Below are positions 1 through 7,621 of a stretch of 34,116 nucleotides of DNA, one piece after another. How positions within the stretch are numbered: position 1 is the stretch's first letter; each line of letters starts with the position of its first letter. This DNA comes from Megasphaera cerevisiae DSM 20462 (lineage in GTDB: Bacteria > Bacillota > Negativicutes > Veillonellales > Megasphaeraceae), in NCBI RefSeq assembly GCF_001045675.1, contig NZ_LEKT01000031.1:1-34116 (forward strand), read 5' to 3'. The notes under the pieces are model-generated. The model was not told the origin of the DNA and ran no database searches. It saw only the letters and a list, made by a program, of their open reading frames with translations. Made by a program: the position numbers and the translations under genes.

Positions 1-98
1 CGAATATTTTGAGATATTATATTTAAAGGTAATTTAAATGCAATAACATATGTTGTTTTGGTATGAATTTATGTAAAATGATATCTTGTTATTACTTT

Positions 99-176
99 AT
101 TATTGAAAATCATTTTAAAGTATTGACAAGAATTACTTATTTTTATATACTAAACATGGTAATGAACGTCATTATC
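99..176 (+). promoter_or_regulatory. feo operon promoter with two Fur-box-like operators
   Basis: A sigma-70 type promoter is visible: -35 TTGACA at 123-128, a 17-base spacer, and -10 TATACT at 146-151. Directly after the -10, 158-176 reads GGTAATGAACGTCATTATC, which matches the classical 19-base Fur box at 15 positions by my count and is dyad-symmetric (TAATGA, 3 bases, TCATTA). A weaker match (about 13 of 19) lies just upstream of the -35 at 99-117. Binding of an iron-loaded Fur repressor at these places would block RNA polymerase, which fits the iron-uptake genes downstream. The promoter and dyad are seen; Fur binding is inferred. Confidence 0.8.
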
Positions 177-231
177 AATAAAGAAGGGATGTGTGAGTAT
201 TATTTACGGAGCACGAAGAGGAGCGATGTAA

Positions 232-522
232 ATGAGTGTTGTCATAGTCGGTGGTAACGATTGCATGGTTTGCCAATACAAAAATATATGTAAAAAATAT
301 TCGTATAAGGCAAAAGTTTTTACACAAGTTCCGAGTGATTTTAAATCTAAAATCGGTTCACCGGACTTAGTGGTTTTGTTCACTAGCACTGTTAGCCACA
401 GCATGGTACGTTGTGCAGTAAAGGAAGCACAGCGCAAAAACGTGGAAGTTGTTCGTTCCCATACCAGCAGTTCTAACGCGCTTAAGTGTATATTAGAGTC
501 CCGGACAGAGCGCTGCGAATGA
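232..522 (+). CDS. DUF2325 small Cys-containing protein heading the feo operon
   Basis: A 96-residue protein of the DUF2325 family. Function is not established. The N-terminus forms a hydrophobic strand and glycine turn (VVIVGGN), followed by a cysteine cluster at Cys11, Cys14 and Cys20 (CX2CX5C) that could bind metal or act as a redox site. Two more cysteines are near the C-terminus. The start is supported by a purine-rich GAGGAG about 8-10 bases upstream of the ATG. It is the first gene after the Fur-like promoter and 42 bases ahead of feoA, so it is probably co-transcribed and iron-regulated. A role in sensing or handling Fe(II) is inference from context only. Confidence 0.8.
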   Translation: MSVVIVGGNDCMVCQYKNICKKYSYKAKVFTQVPSDFKSKIGSPDLVVLFTSTVSHSMVRCAVKEAQRKNVEVVRSHTSSSNALKCILESRTERCE

Positions 523-564
523 ATGTATGAATAAGCCTGCACGGAAAGAAGGGGAGGTATAGCA

Positions 565-810
565 ATGAACATTGTTACATTGGCAAAGATGGAAGTCGGT
601 GAAACGGGTGTTGTCGACGCGCTGCAGGGTCACGGCAACATTCAACACCGCCTTGTGGATATGGGGGTCGTGAAAGGTTCCCATATTACGGTTGTCAAAA
701 AAGCACCGCTTGGTGATCCGGTAGAGGTCAAGGTAAAAGGGTGCTCTTTGGCTTTGCGAATGAACGAAGCAGCTATGATTAACGTAGCTGTAGAAGGGGG
801 TAAACAGTAG
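565..810 (+). CDS. feoA: FeoA, ferrous iron transport accessory protein
   Basis: An 81-residue single-domain FeoA protein with the SH3-like fold expected from its pattern of short strands and glycines. Family features include the RLVDMGVVKG segment (about residues 29-38), a following hydrophobic strand, and the C-terminal ALRMNEA region. FeoA is a cytosolic partner of the FeoB Fe(II) permease and is thought to modulate its activity. The length is normal for a stand-alone FeoA. An AGGGGAGG ribosome binding site precedes the ATG. feoB starts two bases after the feoA stop codon, so the two are almost certainly translated together. Confidence 0.95.
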   Translation: MNIVTLAKMEVGETGVVDALQGHGNIQHRLVDMGVVKGSHITVVKKAPLGDPVEVKVKGCSLALRMNEAAMINVAVEGGKQ

Positions 811-812
811 TC

Positions 813-3200
813 ATGGAACAGGCAGGAAAAATAAAGATTGCTTTAGCGGGTAATCCTAACTGTGGGAAGACGACGATTTTTAATAATATTACAGGTGCTA
901 AGCAACATGTCGGGAACTATCCCGGTGTTACTGTAGAAAAAAAAGAAGGGCACTGTAAGTTTGACGGCAAGGATCTACTCTTTGTTGACTTGCCGGGGAC
1001 ATACAGTCTTACGGCTCGTTCGCTTGATGAAGTTGTAGCAAGAAATGTTATTATTAATGAAAAACCAGATATTATTGTAAATGTGCTCGATGCATCTAAC
1101 TTGGAACGGAACTTGTATTTGGCAGCTCAGCTTGTGGAATTAGATCGCCCTATGATTGTTGCACTGAATATGATGGATATTGCAGAACGCATGGGCGTCA
1201 AGATAGATCTGAAGAAATTAGGCGAACAGCTTGGAGCTGTAGTTGTTCCACTGGTGGGCAGCAAAAATATAGGGACAAAAGAATTGTTAGATGTCATTGT
1301 CAATACTAAAATGGCAGAAAGCATCATAAATGCTAAAGTGGATTATGGTGCTGAAGTAGAGCCTTCTATTCGGACACTGACAGATGCTATTGAAAAAACG
1401 GGTATTATCAAATATCCGCTTCGCTGGCTGGCGGTTAAGTTATTAGAAAACGATGAAGATGTTGTAGCGAAAGTAAAAGCCATGGAAGGAACGCAAAAAA
1501 TCGTAACGTTGGCTTCTTCTTTACGGGATGGCCTTAAAAATCAGATTGATCTTGATTTTTATTTTGCGCAATGCCGTCATCAGTTTGCTGTAAAAGCTTT
1601 TAATAATTCTGTTGTTGCTGTTGGAACAAGCGATACATTATCTGATAAGATTGACCGCGTATTGACTAATCGAATTTTGGGTATTCCTATTTTTCTTGCT
1701 TTAATGTGGATTATGTTTACTGCTGTTATTGACTTAGGAGCATATCCTCAGGGATGGCTTGATACCCTATTTGGCATAGTTGGAGATTATTTAGGCAATG
1801 TAATTGTTGATGAACAGTTAAAATCACTTGTTGTTGATGGGGTAATCGGCGGTGTTGGATCTGTCTTAAGCTTTGTGCCGCTCATTATTCTTTTATATTT
1901 GTTTATTAGTTTGCTGGAAGATTCGGGATATATGGCCCGGGCAGCTTTTTTGATTGACCGTGCTATGAGATCATTAGGGCTGCATGGTAAATCTTTTATT
2001 CCTATGATCTTAGGATTTGGCTGTAATGTTCCGGGAATTATGGCGGCCAGAACGTTGGATAATGAAAAAGATCGTATGGTTACGATTCTTGCCTGCCCCT
2101 TTATGAGCTGTGGGGCTCGACTTCCAGTGTATACATTACTTATCGCAGCTTTTTTTGGAGCATCAGGATATGGAGGAACCGTGCTTTTTGGCATGTATAT
2201 TCTGGGTATCATCGTAGCTGTTGGCGTTGCTGTTGTGATGCGTCATAGTGTGTTTAAAGGTGAACAGGAACCGTTTGTTATGGAATTGCCTCCGTATCAT
2301 ATTCCTACGATAAAAGGCGTTTTGATGCATATGTGGGAACGTACTATCCTGTACATTAAAAAAGCGGGTACGATTATTTTAGGTGCTTCTATTATCGTTT
2401 GGTTTCTTACGGCATATCCGATGGATGTTGAATATTCTCAGGATTTCAATGCTGCTCGTGATCAAGTTTCTGAACAGGCTGATGCTCAGACTGCTGCAAT
2501 TCTTCAGTCGTATGGATTTTCTAATATTGAAGACAATGCTGAACTAAACGATATGTTCCAGTCTATGGTTGCTGCTGCCGATGAAGAAAAAGATGCCGAA
2601 GATAGTGAAGATCAAGATGTCCAAAGTGTTCAGCAGGCTGAGGAAATGGAAGCTAAGCCAGAGTATCCAGATGCATTTTCTGATTTACAAGAAAAAAATC
2701 CGACTATATACGCGCAGGCATTGCCTCTCTTTGATATTAAAACCAGGGCGGACGATGAAACCGGTGCTTTAGACGACAAGGAAAAAGCCGAAAAGTTGTC
2801 GCAAAGTTATGCAGCGCGCTTAGGCCGCTTTGTAGAACCGGCGATTGCGCCATTAGGCTTTGACTGGAAAATTGGGGTAGGTCTTGTTGCCTGCACTGCC
2901 GCTAAAGAAGTTATGGTATCTACTTTGGCTACGATTTATAGTGTTGAAGCAGATGATGCGCATGAAGCCAATTTGGTTACGTTCTTAGCGGAAGATCCGA
3001 GTTTTAATCCAGCAATTGCGTTATCATTAATGGTGTTCTGCTTGCTGTACATGCCATGCGTAGCATCGTTGGCCGTTATTAAACGTGAAACCAATTCTTG
3101 GAAATGGATGTTCTTCTCAGCAGGACTGGGAGTAGTTCTTGCGTATGTATTTGCCTTTGTTGTTTATCAACTTGCATTAATGGCTGGTTTGGGTGCGTAA
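813..3200 (+). CDS. feoB: FeoB, GTPase-coupled ferrous iron permease
   Basis: A 795-residue Fe(II) transporter of the inner membrane. The N-terminal G domain shows G1 GNPNCGKT (residues 13-20), a G2 region NYPGVTVEKK, G3 DLPG (59-62) and G4 NMMD (119-122). A helical GDI-like linker follows, then the membrane part from about residue 285. The membrane part contains the conserved Cys motifs GFGCNVPG and CPFMSCGARLPV that line the proposed iron path. About 130 residues between membrane segments (roughly 537-665) form a strongly acidic Asp/Glu-rich loop that is longer than I expect for the family. The last helices include KEVMVSTLATIY. All residues needed for GTP binding are present. Confidence 0.97.
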   Translation: MEQAGKIKIALAGNPNCGKTTIFNNITGAKQHVGNYPGVTVEKKEGHCKFDGKDLLFVDLPGTYSLTARSLDEVVARNVIINEKPDIIVNVLDASNLERNLYLAAQLVELDRPMIVALNMMDIAERMGVKIDLKKLGEQLGAVVVPLVGSKNIGTKELLDVIVNTKMAESIINAKVDYGAEVEPSIRTLTDAIEKTGIIKYPLRWLAVKLLENDEDVVAKVKAMEGTQKIVTLASSLRDGLKNQIDLDFYFAQCRHQFAVKAFNNSVVAVGTSDTLSDKIDRVLTNRILGIPIFLALMWIMFTAVIDLGAYPQGWLDTLFGIVGDYLGNVIVDEQLKSLVVDGVIGGVGSVLSFVPLIILLYLFISLLEDSGYMARAAFLIDRAMRSLGLHGKSFIPMILGFGCNVPGIMAARTLDNEKDRMVTILACPFMSCGARLPVYTLLIAAFFGASGYGGTVLFGMYILGIIVAVGVAVVMRHSVFKGEQEPFVMELPPYHIPTIKGVLMHMWERTILYIKKAGTIILGASIIVWFLTAYPMDVEYSQDFNAARDQVSEQADAQTAAILQSYGFSNIEDNAELNDMFQSMVAAADEEKDAEDSEDQDVQSVQQAEEMEAKPEYPDAFSDLQEKNPTIYAQALPLFDIKTRADDETGALDDKEKAEKLSQSYAARLGRFVEPAIAPLGFDWKIGVGLVACTAAKEVMVSTLATIYSVEADDAHEANLVTFLAEDPSFNPAIALSLMVFCLLYMPCVASLAVIKRETNSWKWMFFSAGLGVVLAYVFAFVVYQLALMAGLGA

Positions 3201-3239
3201 TAGAAGAACTTTAGATTTTATGGAAAGGGGGTAGTCTGA

Positions 3240-3443
3240 TTGAGTCCGGCTATCATTATTGTCGGCATTGTTGTTCTCATTGCCGTCATCTACATGGTTC
3301 GTCATGTGCGCGGGTTGTTTAAGGGAACGGCTAGCTGCTGTGGCAATAGCTGTTCTGGTGGATGCTCGTCATGCCAGTCTGAAATAAGCGAAAAGAAGGT
3401 CGAAAAATCGAAATTACCTCCATATCGCGATAATGAAAAGTAG
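3240..3443 (+). CDS. FeoB-associated Cys-rich membrane protein
   Basis: A 67-residue protein with one N-terminal membrane helix (about residues 3-20) followed by a short basic stretch and a cluster of five cysteines (CC, C, C, C within residues 33-45), then a charged tail. This is the arrangement of the FeoB-associated Cys-rich membrane protein family (sometimes called FeoC-like, though unrelated to enterobacterial FeoC). Translation likely starts at TTG 3240, because GGAAAGGGGG lies about 8 bases upstream and there is no better ATG. It closes the feo operon, 39 bases after feoB. The cysteines may bind Fe(II) or an Fe-S cluster; this is inference. Confidence 0.85.
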   Translation: MSPAIIIVGIVVLIAVIYMVRHVRGLFKGTASCCGNSCSGGCSSCQSEISEKKVEKSKLPPYRDNEK

Positions 3444-3461
3444 ATTATAGGTTACTTATGC

Positions 3462-3497
3462 AAAAAGGCTGTCACGATGTGTGTGGCAGCTTTTTTT
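3462..3497 (+). terminator. rho-independent terminator of the feo operon
   Basis: A hairpin GCTGTCAC / GTGGCAGC (one G-U pair) with a 7-base loop, preceded by an A-run and followed by seven T residues. It lies about 20 bases after the last feo gene and before the etf promoter. Confidence 0.85.
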
Positions 3498-3561
3498 CGA
3501 TAAAGATAGTATTATTTGAACATACTGGAAATGGAATAATATAAATAATATTTGTTATTAG

Positions 3562-3599
3562 TTGATAGATTGTTGAATATGTGTCATAATAAACACATA
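3562..3599 (+). promoter_or_regulatory. etfBA promoter with overlapping dyad operator
   Basis: -35 TTGATA at 3562-3567, a 17-base spacer and -10 CATAAT at 3585-3590. A perfect dyad TATGTGT (3578-3584), 8 bases, ACACATA (3593-3599) surrounds the -10 and probable start point, where a repressor would be well placed. The dyad does not match the Rex consensus I know. The regulator is unknown. Confidence 0.6.
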
Positions 3600-3635
3600 A
3601 CGATGTAATAATATAGAACTGAAGGAGGTTTGAAT

Positions 3636-4421
3636 ATGAATATCGTAGTGTTAGTGAAACAAGTACCAGCTGTTTCGGATATCCAAATTGATGCAAAAGA
3701 TAATAACCTTGTTCGTGTAGGCGCTCCGTCTATGCTAAATCCGGTGGATATGCATGCTATTGAAGCTGCTATTGCTGTGAAAGAAGCCGTGGGTGGTACT
3801 GTAACAATCTTGACAATGGGTACTGCACTGGCCGGTGAAGTTATGCGTGATGGTATTGCTGTTGGTGCCGATAAGGGTGTGCTGGTATCAGATGAAAGAA
3901 TGGCAGGTTCGGATACGCTGGCTACTGGAAAGATTTTAGCAAAGGCAATTGAAAAGGTCGGCGGTGCCGATATTATATTTACAGGAAAACGTTCGACAGA
4001 TGGGGATACGGGGCAGATTCCTCCTGCGGTTGCACAATATCTGGGAATGTCACTTATTTCATATGCTGAATCTTTTGAGGTAGAAGGAACAACCGTCAAG
4101 GCTACTCGTAAAAATAACGGCGGCATAGAAACGGTGGAAGCACAGCTTCCGATTGTGTGCTCGGTCATGGAAACAATGAATGCCCCCCGTCAGCCTAAAA
4201 TCAGGGGAAAAATGAATGCCAAGAAGGCCGTATTTGATGTGCTGCGTTTGGAAGATATAGGGCTTGATGTTAAGGAAGCCGGAAAGGCTGGTTCTGCTAC
4301 AAAAGTAACGGAGCTGTTTGCACCGGAACCACATCCGATGGGAACCATGGTGCAGGGAAATACTGCGACACAGGCGGCAAAGAATCTTGTGGATATACTT
4401 GTTTCACAAAAAATATTATAA
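3636..4421 (+). CDS. etfB: electron transfer flavoprotein subunit beta
   Basis: EtfB, 261 residues from the ATG at 3636. That start follows a strong GGAGG by 7 bases, while an in-frame TTG six bases earlier directly abuts the ribosome binding site and is unlikely. The N-terminus MNIVVLVKQVP and the later SDTLATGK and DGDTGQIPP segments are characteristic EtfB motifs contributing to the AMP or second FAD site. With EtfA it forms a cytosolic heterodimer that passes electrons between flavin dehydrogenases such as acyl-CoA or lactate dehydrogenases. In anaerobes many Etfs bifurcate electrons with NADH. No dehydrogenase lies next to it, so the partner and whether it bifurcates cannot be read from this window. 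Confidence 0.93.
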   Translation: MNIVVLVKQVPAVSDIQIDAKDNNLVRVGAPSMLNPVDMHAIEAAIAVKEAVGGTVTILTMGTALAGEVMRDGIAVGADKGVLVSDERMAGSDTLATGKILAKAIEKVGGADIIFTGKRSTDGDTGQIPPAVAQYLGMSLISYAESFEVEGTTVKATRKNNGGIETVEAQLPIVCSVMETMNAPRQPKIRGKMNAKKAVFDVLRLEDIGLDVKEAGKAGSATKVTELFAPEPHPMGTMVQGNTATQAAKNLVDILVSQKIL

Positions 4422-4434
4422 GGAGGGGCGAATT

Positions 4435-5433
4435 ATGAAGTTGAAACAAAATGTGTGGGTATATATTGAACTTGTAAATGGCGAATTAAGCCCGCTCAGT
4501 ATTGAACTGTTGGGAAAGGGACGTGAATTGGCTGATTCCCGTAATACTACATTAGTTGGTCTGATTATTGGCAGCGGGGCCGAAAGCACGGCTAAGAACG
4601 TAATCGGTTATGGCGCTGATGCCGTTATTATTGCGGAAAATCCAGAATTGGTTTCTTTTGATTCGATCTTATATACTAAGGCTGTTGCGGATATAACTGC
4701 TAAATATGAACCAAACGTTATTCTTATTGGTGCTTCTAATAATGGACGCGATTTGGGTGGTCGTTTGTCTTCAGCGTTAAATCTTGGTCTTGTTGCTGAT
4801 TGTATTGATGTGAATTATGAAGGAAATGACGATTCGCTTACCTGGATTCGGCCAGCTTATACAGGAAAACTTTTTGTCAAAATTTTAACGACAACTCGGC
4901 CTCAACTGGGGACCGTCAGTGATAAAATTTTCCGCGGCAATGCGTTTGATACTACTCGCAAGGGAGAGATAATCAAAGAAACTGTGGATATTGGTGATTT
5001 AAAACCCAGACAAAAGGTGACACATTTTGAGATTTTAACAGCTGAAGAGCTAGAGCTTTCTCTGGATACCGCTGATATTATTGTTGGAGCAGGCAGAGGT
5101 GTCGGCGATGCAGCAGGAATGGAAAAGGTTAAAGCTTTTGCGGATGCGATCGGAGCCGGTTTTGGTGTGTCTAAGCCTCTTGTTGATAACGGCTGGGCAA
5201 GTCATGATCTTCAGATTGGGATAACAGGAAAGAAAATTGCTCCGAAAATATACATTGCTCTTGGGGTATCAGGCGCTATTCAACATAAGCTTGGTGTTCA
5301 GGATGCAGAATTAATTATTGCCGTTAATACAGATCCAGATGCGCCTATTTTTCAATTCGCTCATTATGGAATTGTAGGAGATCTTTTTGAAGTAATGCCG
5401 GTACTGGAAGAAAAAATTAAAAATTTAAAATAA
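4435..5433 (+). CDS. etfA: electron transfer flavoprotein subunit alpha
   Basis: EtfA, 332 residues starting at ATG 4435 behind an AGGAGGGG ribosome binding site, 13 bases after the etfB stop. An upstream in-frame start inside etfB is an artefact of open frame. The N-terminal half resembles the EtfB fold. The C-terminal FAD-binding domain shows GAGRGVGD, the SKPLVDNGWASHDLQIG segment (in pieces), GVSGAIQHKLG and the near-terminal NTDPDAPIF...HYGIVGD motif that holds the FAD. It pairs with EtfB and shares its promoter and terminator. No FixC/FixX-type or dehydrogenase partners are nearby. Identification is firm; the physiological partner is unknown. Confidence 0.95.
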   Translation: MKLKQNVWVYIELVNGELSPLSIELLGKGRELADSRNTTLVGLIIGSGAESTAKNVIGYGADAVIIAENPELVSFDSILYTKAVADITAKYEPNVILIGASNNGRDLGGRLSSALNLGLVADCIDVNYEGNDDSLTWIRPAYTGKLFVKILTTTRPQLGTVSDKIFRGNAFDTTRKGEIIKETVDIGDLKPRQKVTHFEILTAEELELSLDTADIIVGAGRGVGDAAGMEKVKAFADAIGAGFGVSKPLVDNGWASHDLQIGITGKKIAPKIYIALGVSGAIQHKLGVQDAELIIAVNTDPDAPIFQFAHYGIVGDLFEVMPVLEEKIKNLK

Positions 5434-5507
5434 ATTACAGTACATGTCATCATTTTTTTATGTGCAATCTGGCTGTATTTCAAGGGACTGCAACCGTATA
5501 AACTAGT

Positions 5508-5549
5508 AAAAAAAGTTGGATCCGCTATTCGGGTATCCAACTTTTTTTT
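5508..5549 (+). terminator. terminator downstream of etfA, A/T-flanked and probably bidirectional
   Basis: Hairpin with arms GTTGGATCC / GGTATCCAAC (one bulge), flanked by a seven-base A-run upstream and an eight-base T-run downstream. It lies 75 bases after the etfA stop. Confidence 0.85.
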
Positions 5550-5960
5550 GATATATAACTAAAAAAACAAAAAAGTTTTCACGGTATAATCAAAATGGGC
5601 TAAACTTCACAAAGTAAACAATAAAAAAGTAAACTGGATTTCATATCATAAAACAGTTGGTTTGGCTGCTGGATTATGCTGTTCCGTTAGAATCAGCTCC
5701 ATTGGCAGCCAGCGGGGCTACCGGGAAGAACCCATTTTCAGAAATAAGTTGTGGACCATAAGATCTGGATTCATATCAGAATAAATTTGATAAAAAATGT
5801 CAATATTTTTGCTATTTATCGCTTTTTATATAAATATAATCTTAAATTTACAATATTAAAAAATATTATTGGATATAACAAAGAATTTTTTTGCGATGTA
5901 CTCTTTTGGCAGGGGCATTAATTAAATATAGGATGATTTTAATGATGCGGGTCGCCAGTA
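5550..5960. other. AT-rich intergenic region with no convincing gene
   Basis: About 410 bases between the etf terminator and the IS3 element. Base composition is very AT-rich except for a less AT-rich patch at about 5655-5760. That patch gives short open stretches in two frames but no start with a ribosome binding site and no recognisable protein. It could be a decayed gene fragment. I see no RNA gene, and no clear promoter. Confidence 0.5.
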
Positions 5961-6053
5961 TCATTATAATGGTCTCATAAATTAAGACATTTTGGGAGCA
6001 CGTTTATAATGAACCTGATATACTGTAGATAACACTTGAAAGAAGGTTCATTT

Positions 6054-6401
6054 ATGTCCCAGAAAAGAAGACATTTCACAGCAAAATTCAAATCGGATCT
6101 AGTTCTCGAACTGCTCAAGGGCGAGAAAGATCTCCATGCAATAGCTATCGAAAATAGCATACAACCAAATCTTTTGCGAAACTGGAAAAAAGAATTTCTC
6201 GATAAAGCCTCTGTTGTATTCGATGATTCCCGAGAGGAGCATATCAGAGAAAAACTAGATGAGGAACGCAAAGAGAAAGAAGCATATGCTAAAAAGGTTG
6301 GCCAACTCACCATGCAGGTGGACTGGTTGAAAAAAAAATCTACAGAACTGCTTGGACCTGACTACGAAAGTAAATTTAGTCCGAAACCTTTTGATGACTA
6401 A
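6054..6401 (+). CDS. IS3-family transposase OrfA
   Basis: A 115-residue OrfA. The N-terminal half carries the helix-turn-helix of the IS3/HTH_Tnp_1 type (KRRHFTAKFKSDLVLELL, then a recognition helix with NLLRNWKKEF). The C-terminal half is a charged coiled coil or leucine-zipper-like segment ending in WLKKKS. The ATG at 6054 follows AGAAGG by 7 bases; an in-frame TTG at 6036 is less likely. OrfA binds the element's ends and is normally fused to OrfB by programmed frameshifting. A run of nine A residues (6330-6338) encodes the KKK, where slippage would be expected. Confidence 0.9.
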   Translation: MSQKRRHFTAKFKSDLVLELLKGEKDLHAIAIENSIQPNLLRNWKKEFLDKASVVFDDSREEHIREKLDEERKEKEAYAKKVGQLTMQVDWLKKKSTELLGPDYESKFSPKPFDD

Positions 6402-7212
6402 GGAACTTCCCGCGCAGAAAGGCGCTGAATTACTTAAAGTAAATCGTACCAGCATCTACTACAAAGGCACACCTATTTCATCAGAAGAGCTTGCCTGTAA
6501 AGCTGTCATAGATCGTATTCATACGGATAATCCCGCTTGGGGGGCGCGTCAAATGTCATCCCAACTCAAAAGCCTCGGTTACTTGATCGGCCGCAGGAAA
6601 GCCCGTCGGTATATGACGGAAATGGGTATGGACGCGATATATCCAAAGATAAATCTGTCCAAACGTATGCAACAGGCGAAGGTATGCCCGTATTTGCTGC
6701 GGAATGCTGTAATAACTCGGCCAAATCAAGCATGGTCAATTGACATCACCTATATTCCCATCAAACGAGGATTCCTTTATTTAACCGCTGTCATCGACTG
6801 GTATAGCCGATGCATTGTTGGCTGGGAAGTAGATGACACATTAGACACCAGAATGGTCACCCATGCGCTCAAAAGAGCATTTAAAGTTGCGAAACCGCTA
6901 ATTTTAAACTCAGATCAGGGCTGCCAGTTCACTAGCAAGGAGTATATTAAGTTTTTAAAGGAAAATAAGGTGCGCCAAAGCATGGATGGCAAGAGACGCT
7001 GGGCTGACAACATCATGATTGAACGTTGGTTCCGAAGTTTCAAGTATGAGGAAGCTTATCTGACTCAGTATGGCAATCTCAAAGAGGCGCGTCAAGCAAT
7101 TAAAAATTATATCCAGACCTACAATTTTAAACGGCATCATTCAGCAATTGATTATCAGGCTCCAGCTACGCTGTACTATCCAGCAATGCTAATAGATTAT
7201 GCCACGGCTTAA
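6331..7212 (+). CDS. IS3-family transposase OrfB (DDE catalytic part)
   Basis: The frame is open from 6331 and could start independently at TTG 6352 (286 residues) or ATG 6391. It has an HTH_21-like N-terminus (LKVNRTSIYYKG; DNPAWGARQMSSQL), then an rve integrase core. The catalytic triad is visible: Asp in SIDITYIP, Asp in LNSDQGCQF, and Glu in MIERWFRSFK. The C-terminus has the usual HSAIDYQAPATLYYP ending. The OrfB frame is +1 relative to OrfA, not the usual -1 of the IS3 family. A -1 shift at the A-run would run into TGA at 6359. The reading frame itself is undamaged. Confidence 0.9.
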   Translation, partial: KKNLQNCLDLTTKVNLVRNLLMTKELPAQKGAELLKVNRTSIYYKGTPISSEELACKAVIDRIHTDNPAWGARQMSSQLKSLGYLIGRRKARRYMTEMGMDAIYPKINLSKRMQQAKVCPYLLRNAVITRPNQAWSIDITYIPIKRGFLYLTAVIDWYSRCIVGWEVDDTLDTRMVTHALKRAFKVAKPLILNSDQGCQFTSKEYIKFLKENKVRQSMDGKRRWADNIMIERWFRSFKYEEAYLTQYGNLKEARQAIKNYIQTYNFKRHHSAIDYQAPATLYYPAMLIDYATA

Positions 7213-7291
7213 GGTTCATTATGAAATCTTTAGATTTCTGTCTTGACAAGTGAGCCATTATATCATTGGCATGAGTGGGGGATATTAGGTA

Positions 7292-7564
7292 TTACCGTTC
7301 ATTTTTGAGTTGGATGTGCTTCATTTCATAGACGGCTTTATTCATAAATAGAGCTGCGGCAATTAAAGATGGACCAGCTGAAGTGACGGATACAAATATA
7401 TTTTGTGATGTCTGAGTTACAAATGTCAAGGCTCCCAGTACATACAGCATAATGTGCATGGCAAACTCAACAGATACACAACAGACGAAAAGAACAATAA
7501 AAAATACGGCTATTGCTGCCGGTGAAATTAAAATATACGGTAGGATAAATCTAAAAAATTTCAT
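7292..7564 (-). CDS. small hydrophobic membrane protein, unknown function
   Basis: A 90-residue protein that I do not recognise. Two or three membrane helices are evident: about residues 5-30, 34-50 and a weaker one around 58-75. A short charged tail, KHIQLKNER, follows. A strong AGGGAGG lies about 8 bases before the ATG on the minus strand, and a promoter with Fur-like sites is further upstream, so it is likely to be a real gene. It stops 30 bases from the right end of the IS3 element, which points the other way. A role in iron or metal response is suggested only by the upstream sites. Confidence 0.65.
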   Translation of the reverse strand: MKFFRFILPYILISPAAIAVFFIVLFVCCVSVEFAMHIMLYVLGALTFVTQTSQNIFVSVTSAGPSLIAAALFMNKAVYEMKHIQLKNER

Positions 7565-7621
7565 AAGCTATACCTCCCTAAAAGTAAAGCAATTCACTGC
7601 ACAACGAGTTCTGTTTTATAT

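Larger units (their letters stand above)
5965..7262 (+). mobile_element. IS3-family insertion sequence, complete, 1298 bp
   Basis: Two overlapping transposase frames are bounded by imperfect inverted repeats. The outer ends are TATAATGG (5965-5972) and CCATTATA (7255-7262), and similarity continues inward to AAGACA. A subterminal inverted repeat TAATGAACCT lies at 6007-6016, with its complement at 7212-7221. The element is flanked by the 4-base direct repeat TCAT at 5961-5964 and 7263-7266, taken as target duplication. IS3 elements usually end in TG...CA, so the exact ends could be shifted by several bases. The intact flanking repeats suggest a fairly recent insertion. Confidence 0.85.

Noticed and set aside
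63-257. Open frame of 64 codons over the feo promoter
   Set aside because: It covers the promoter and Fur-like boxes, has no ribosome binding site and an AT-driven composition.
2569-2772. 67-codon frame inside feoB
   Set aside because: Shadow frame of the acidic loop of FeoB with no independent signals.
4318-4434. Extended N-terminus for EtfA
   Set aside because: It overlaps etfB; the ATG at 4435 has a strong ribosome binding site and gives the normal EtfA start.
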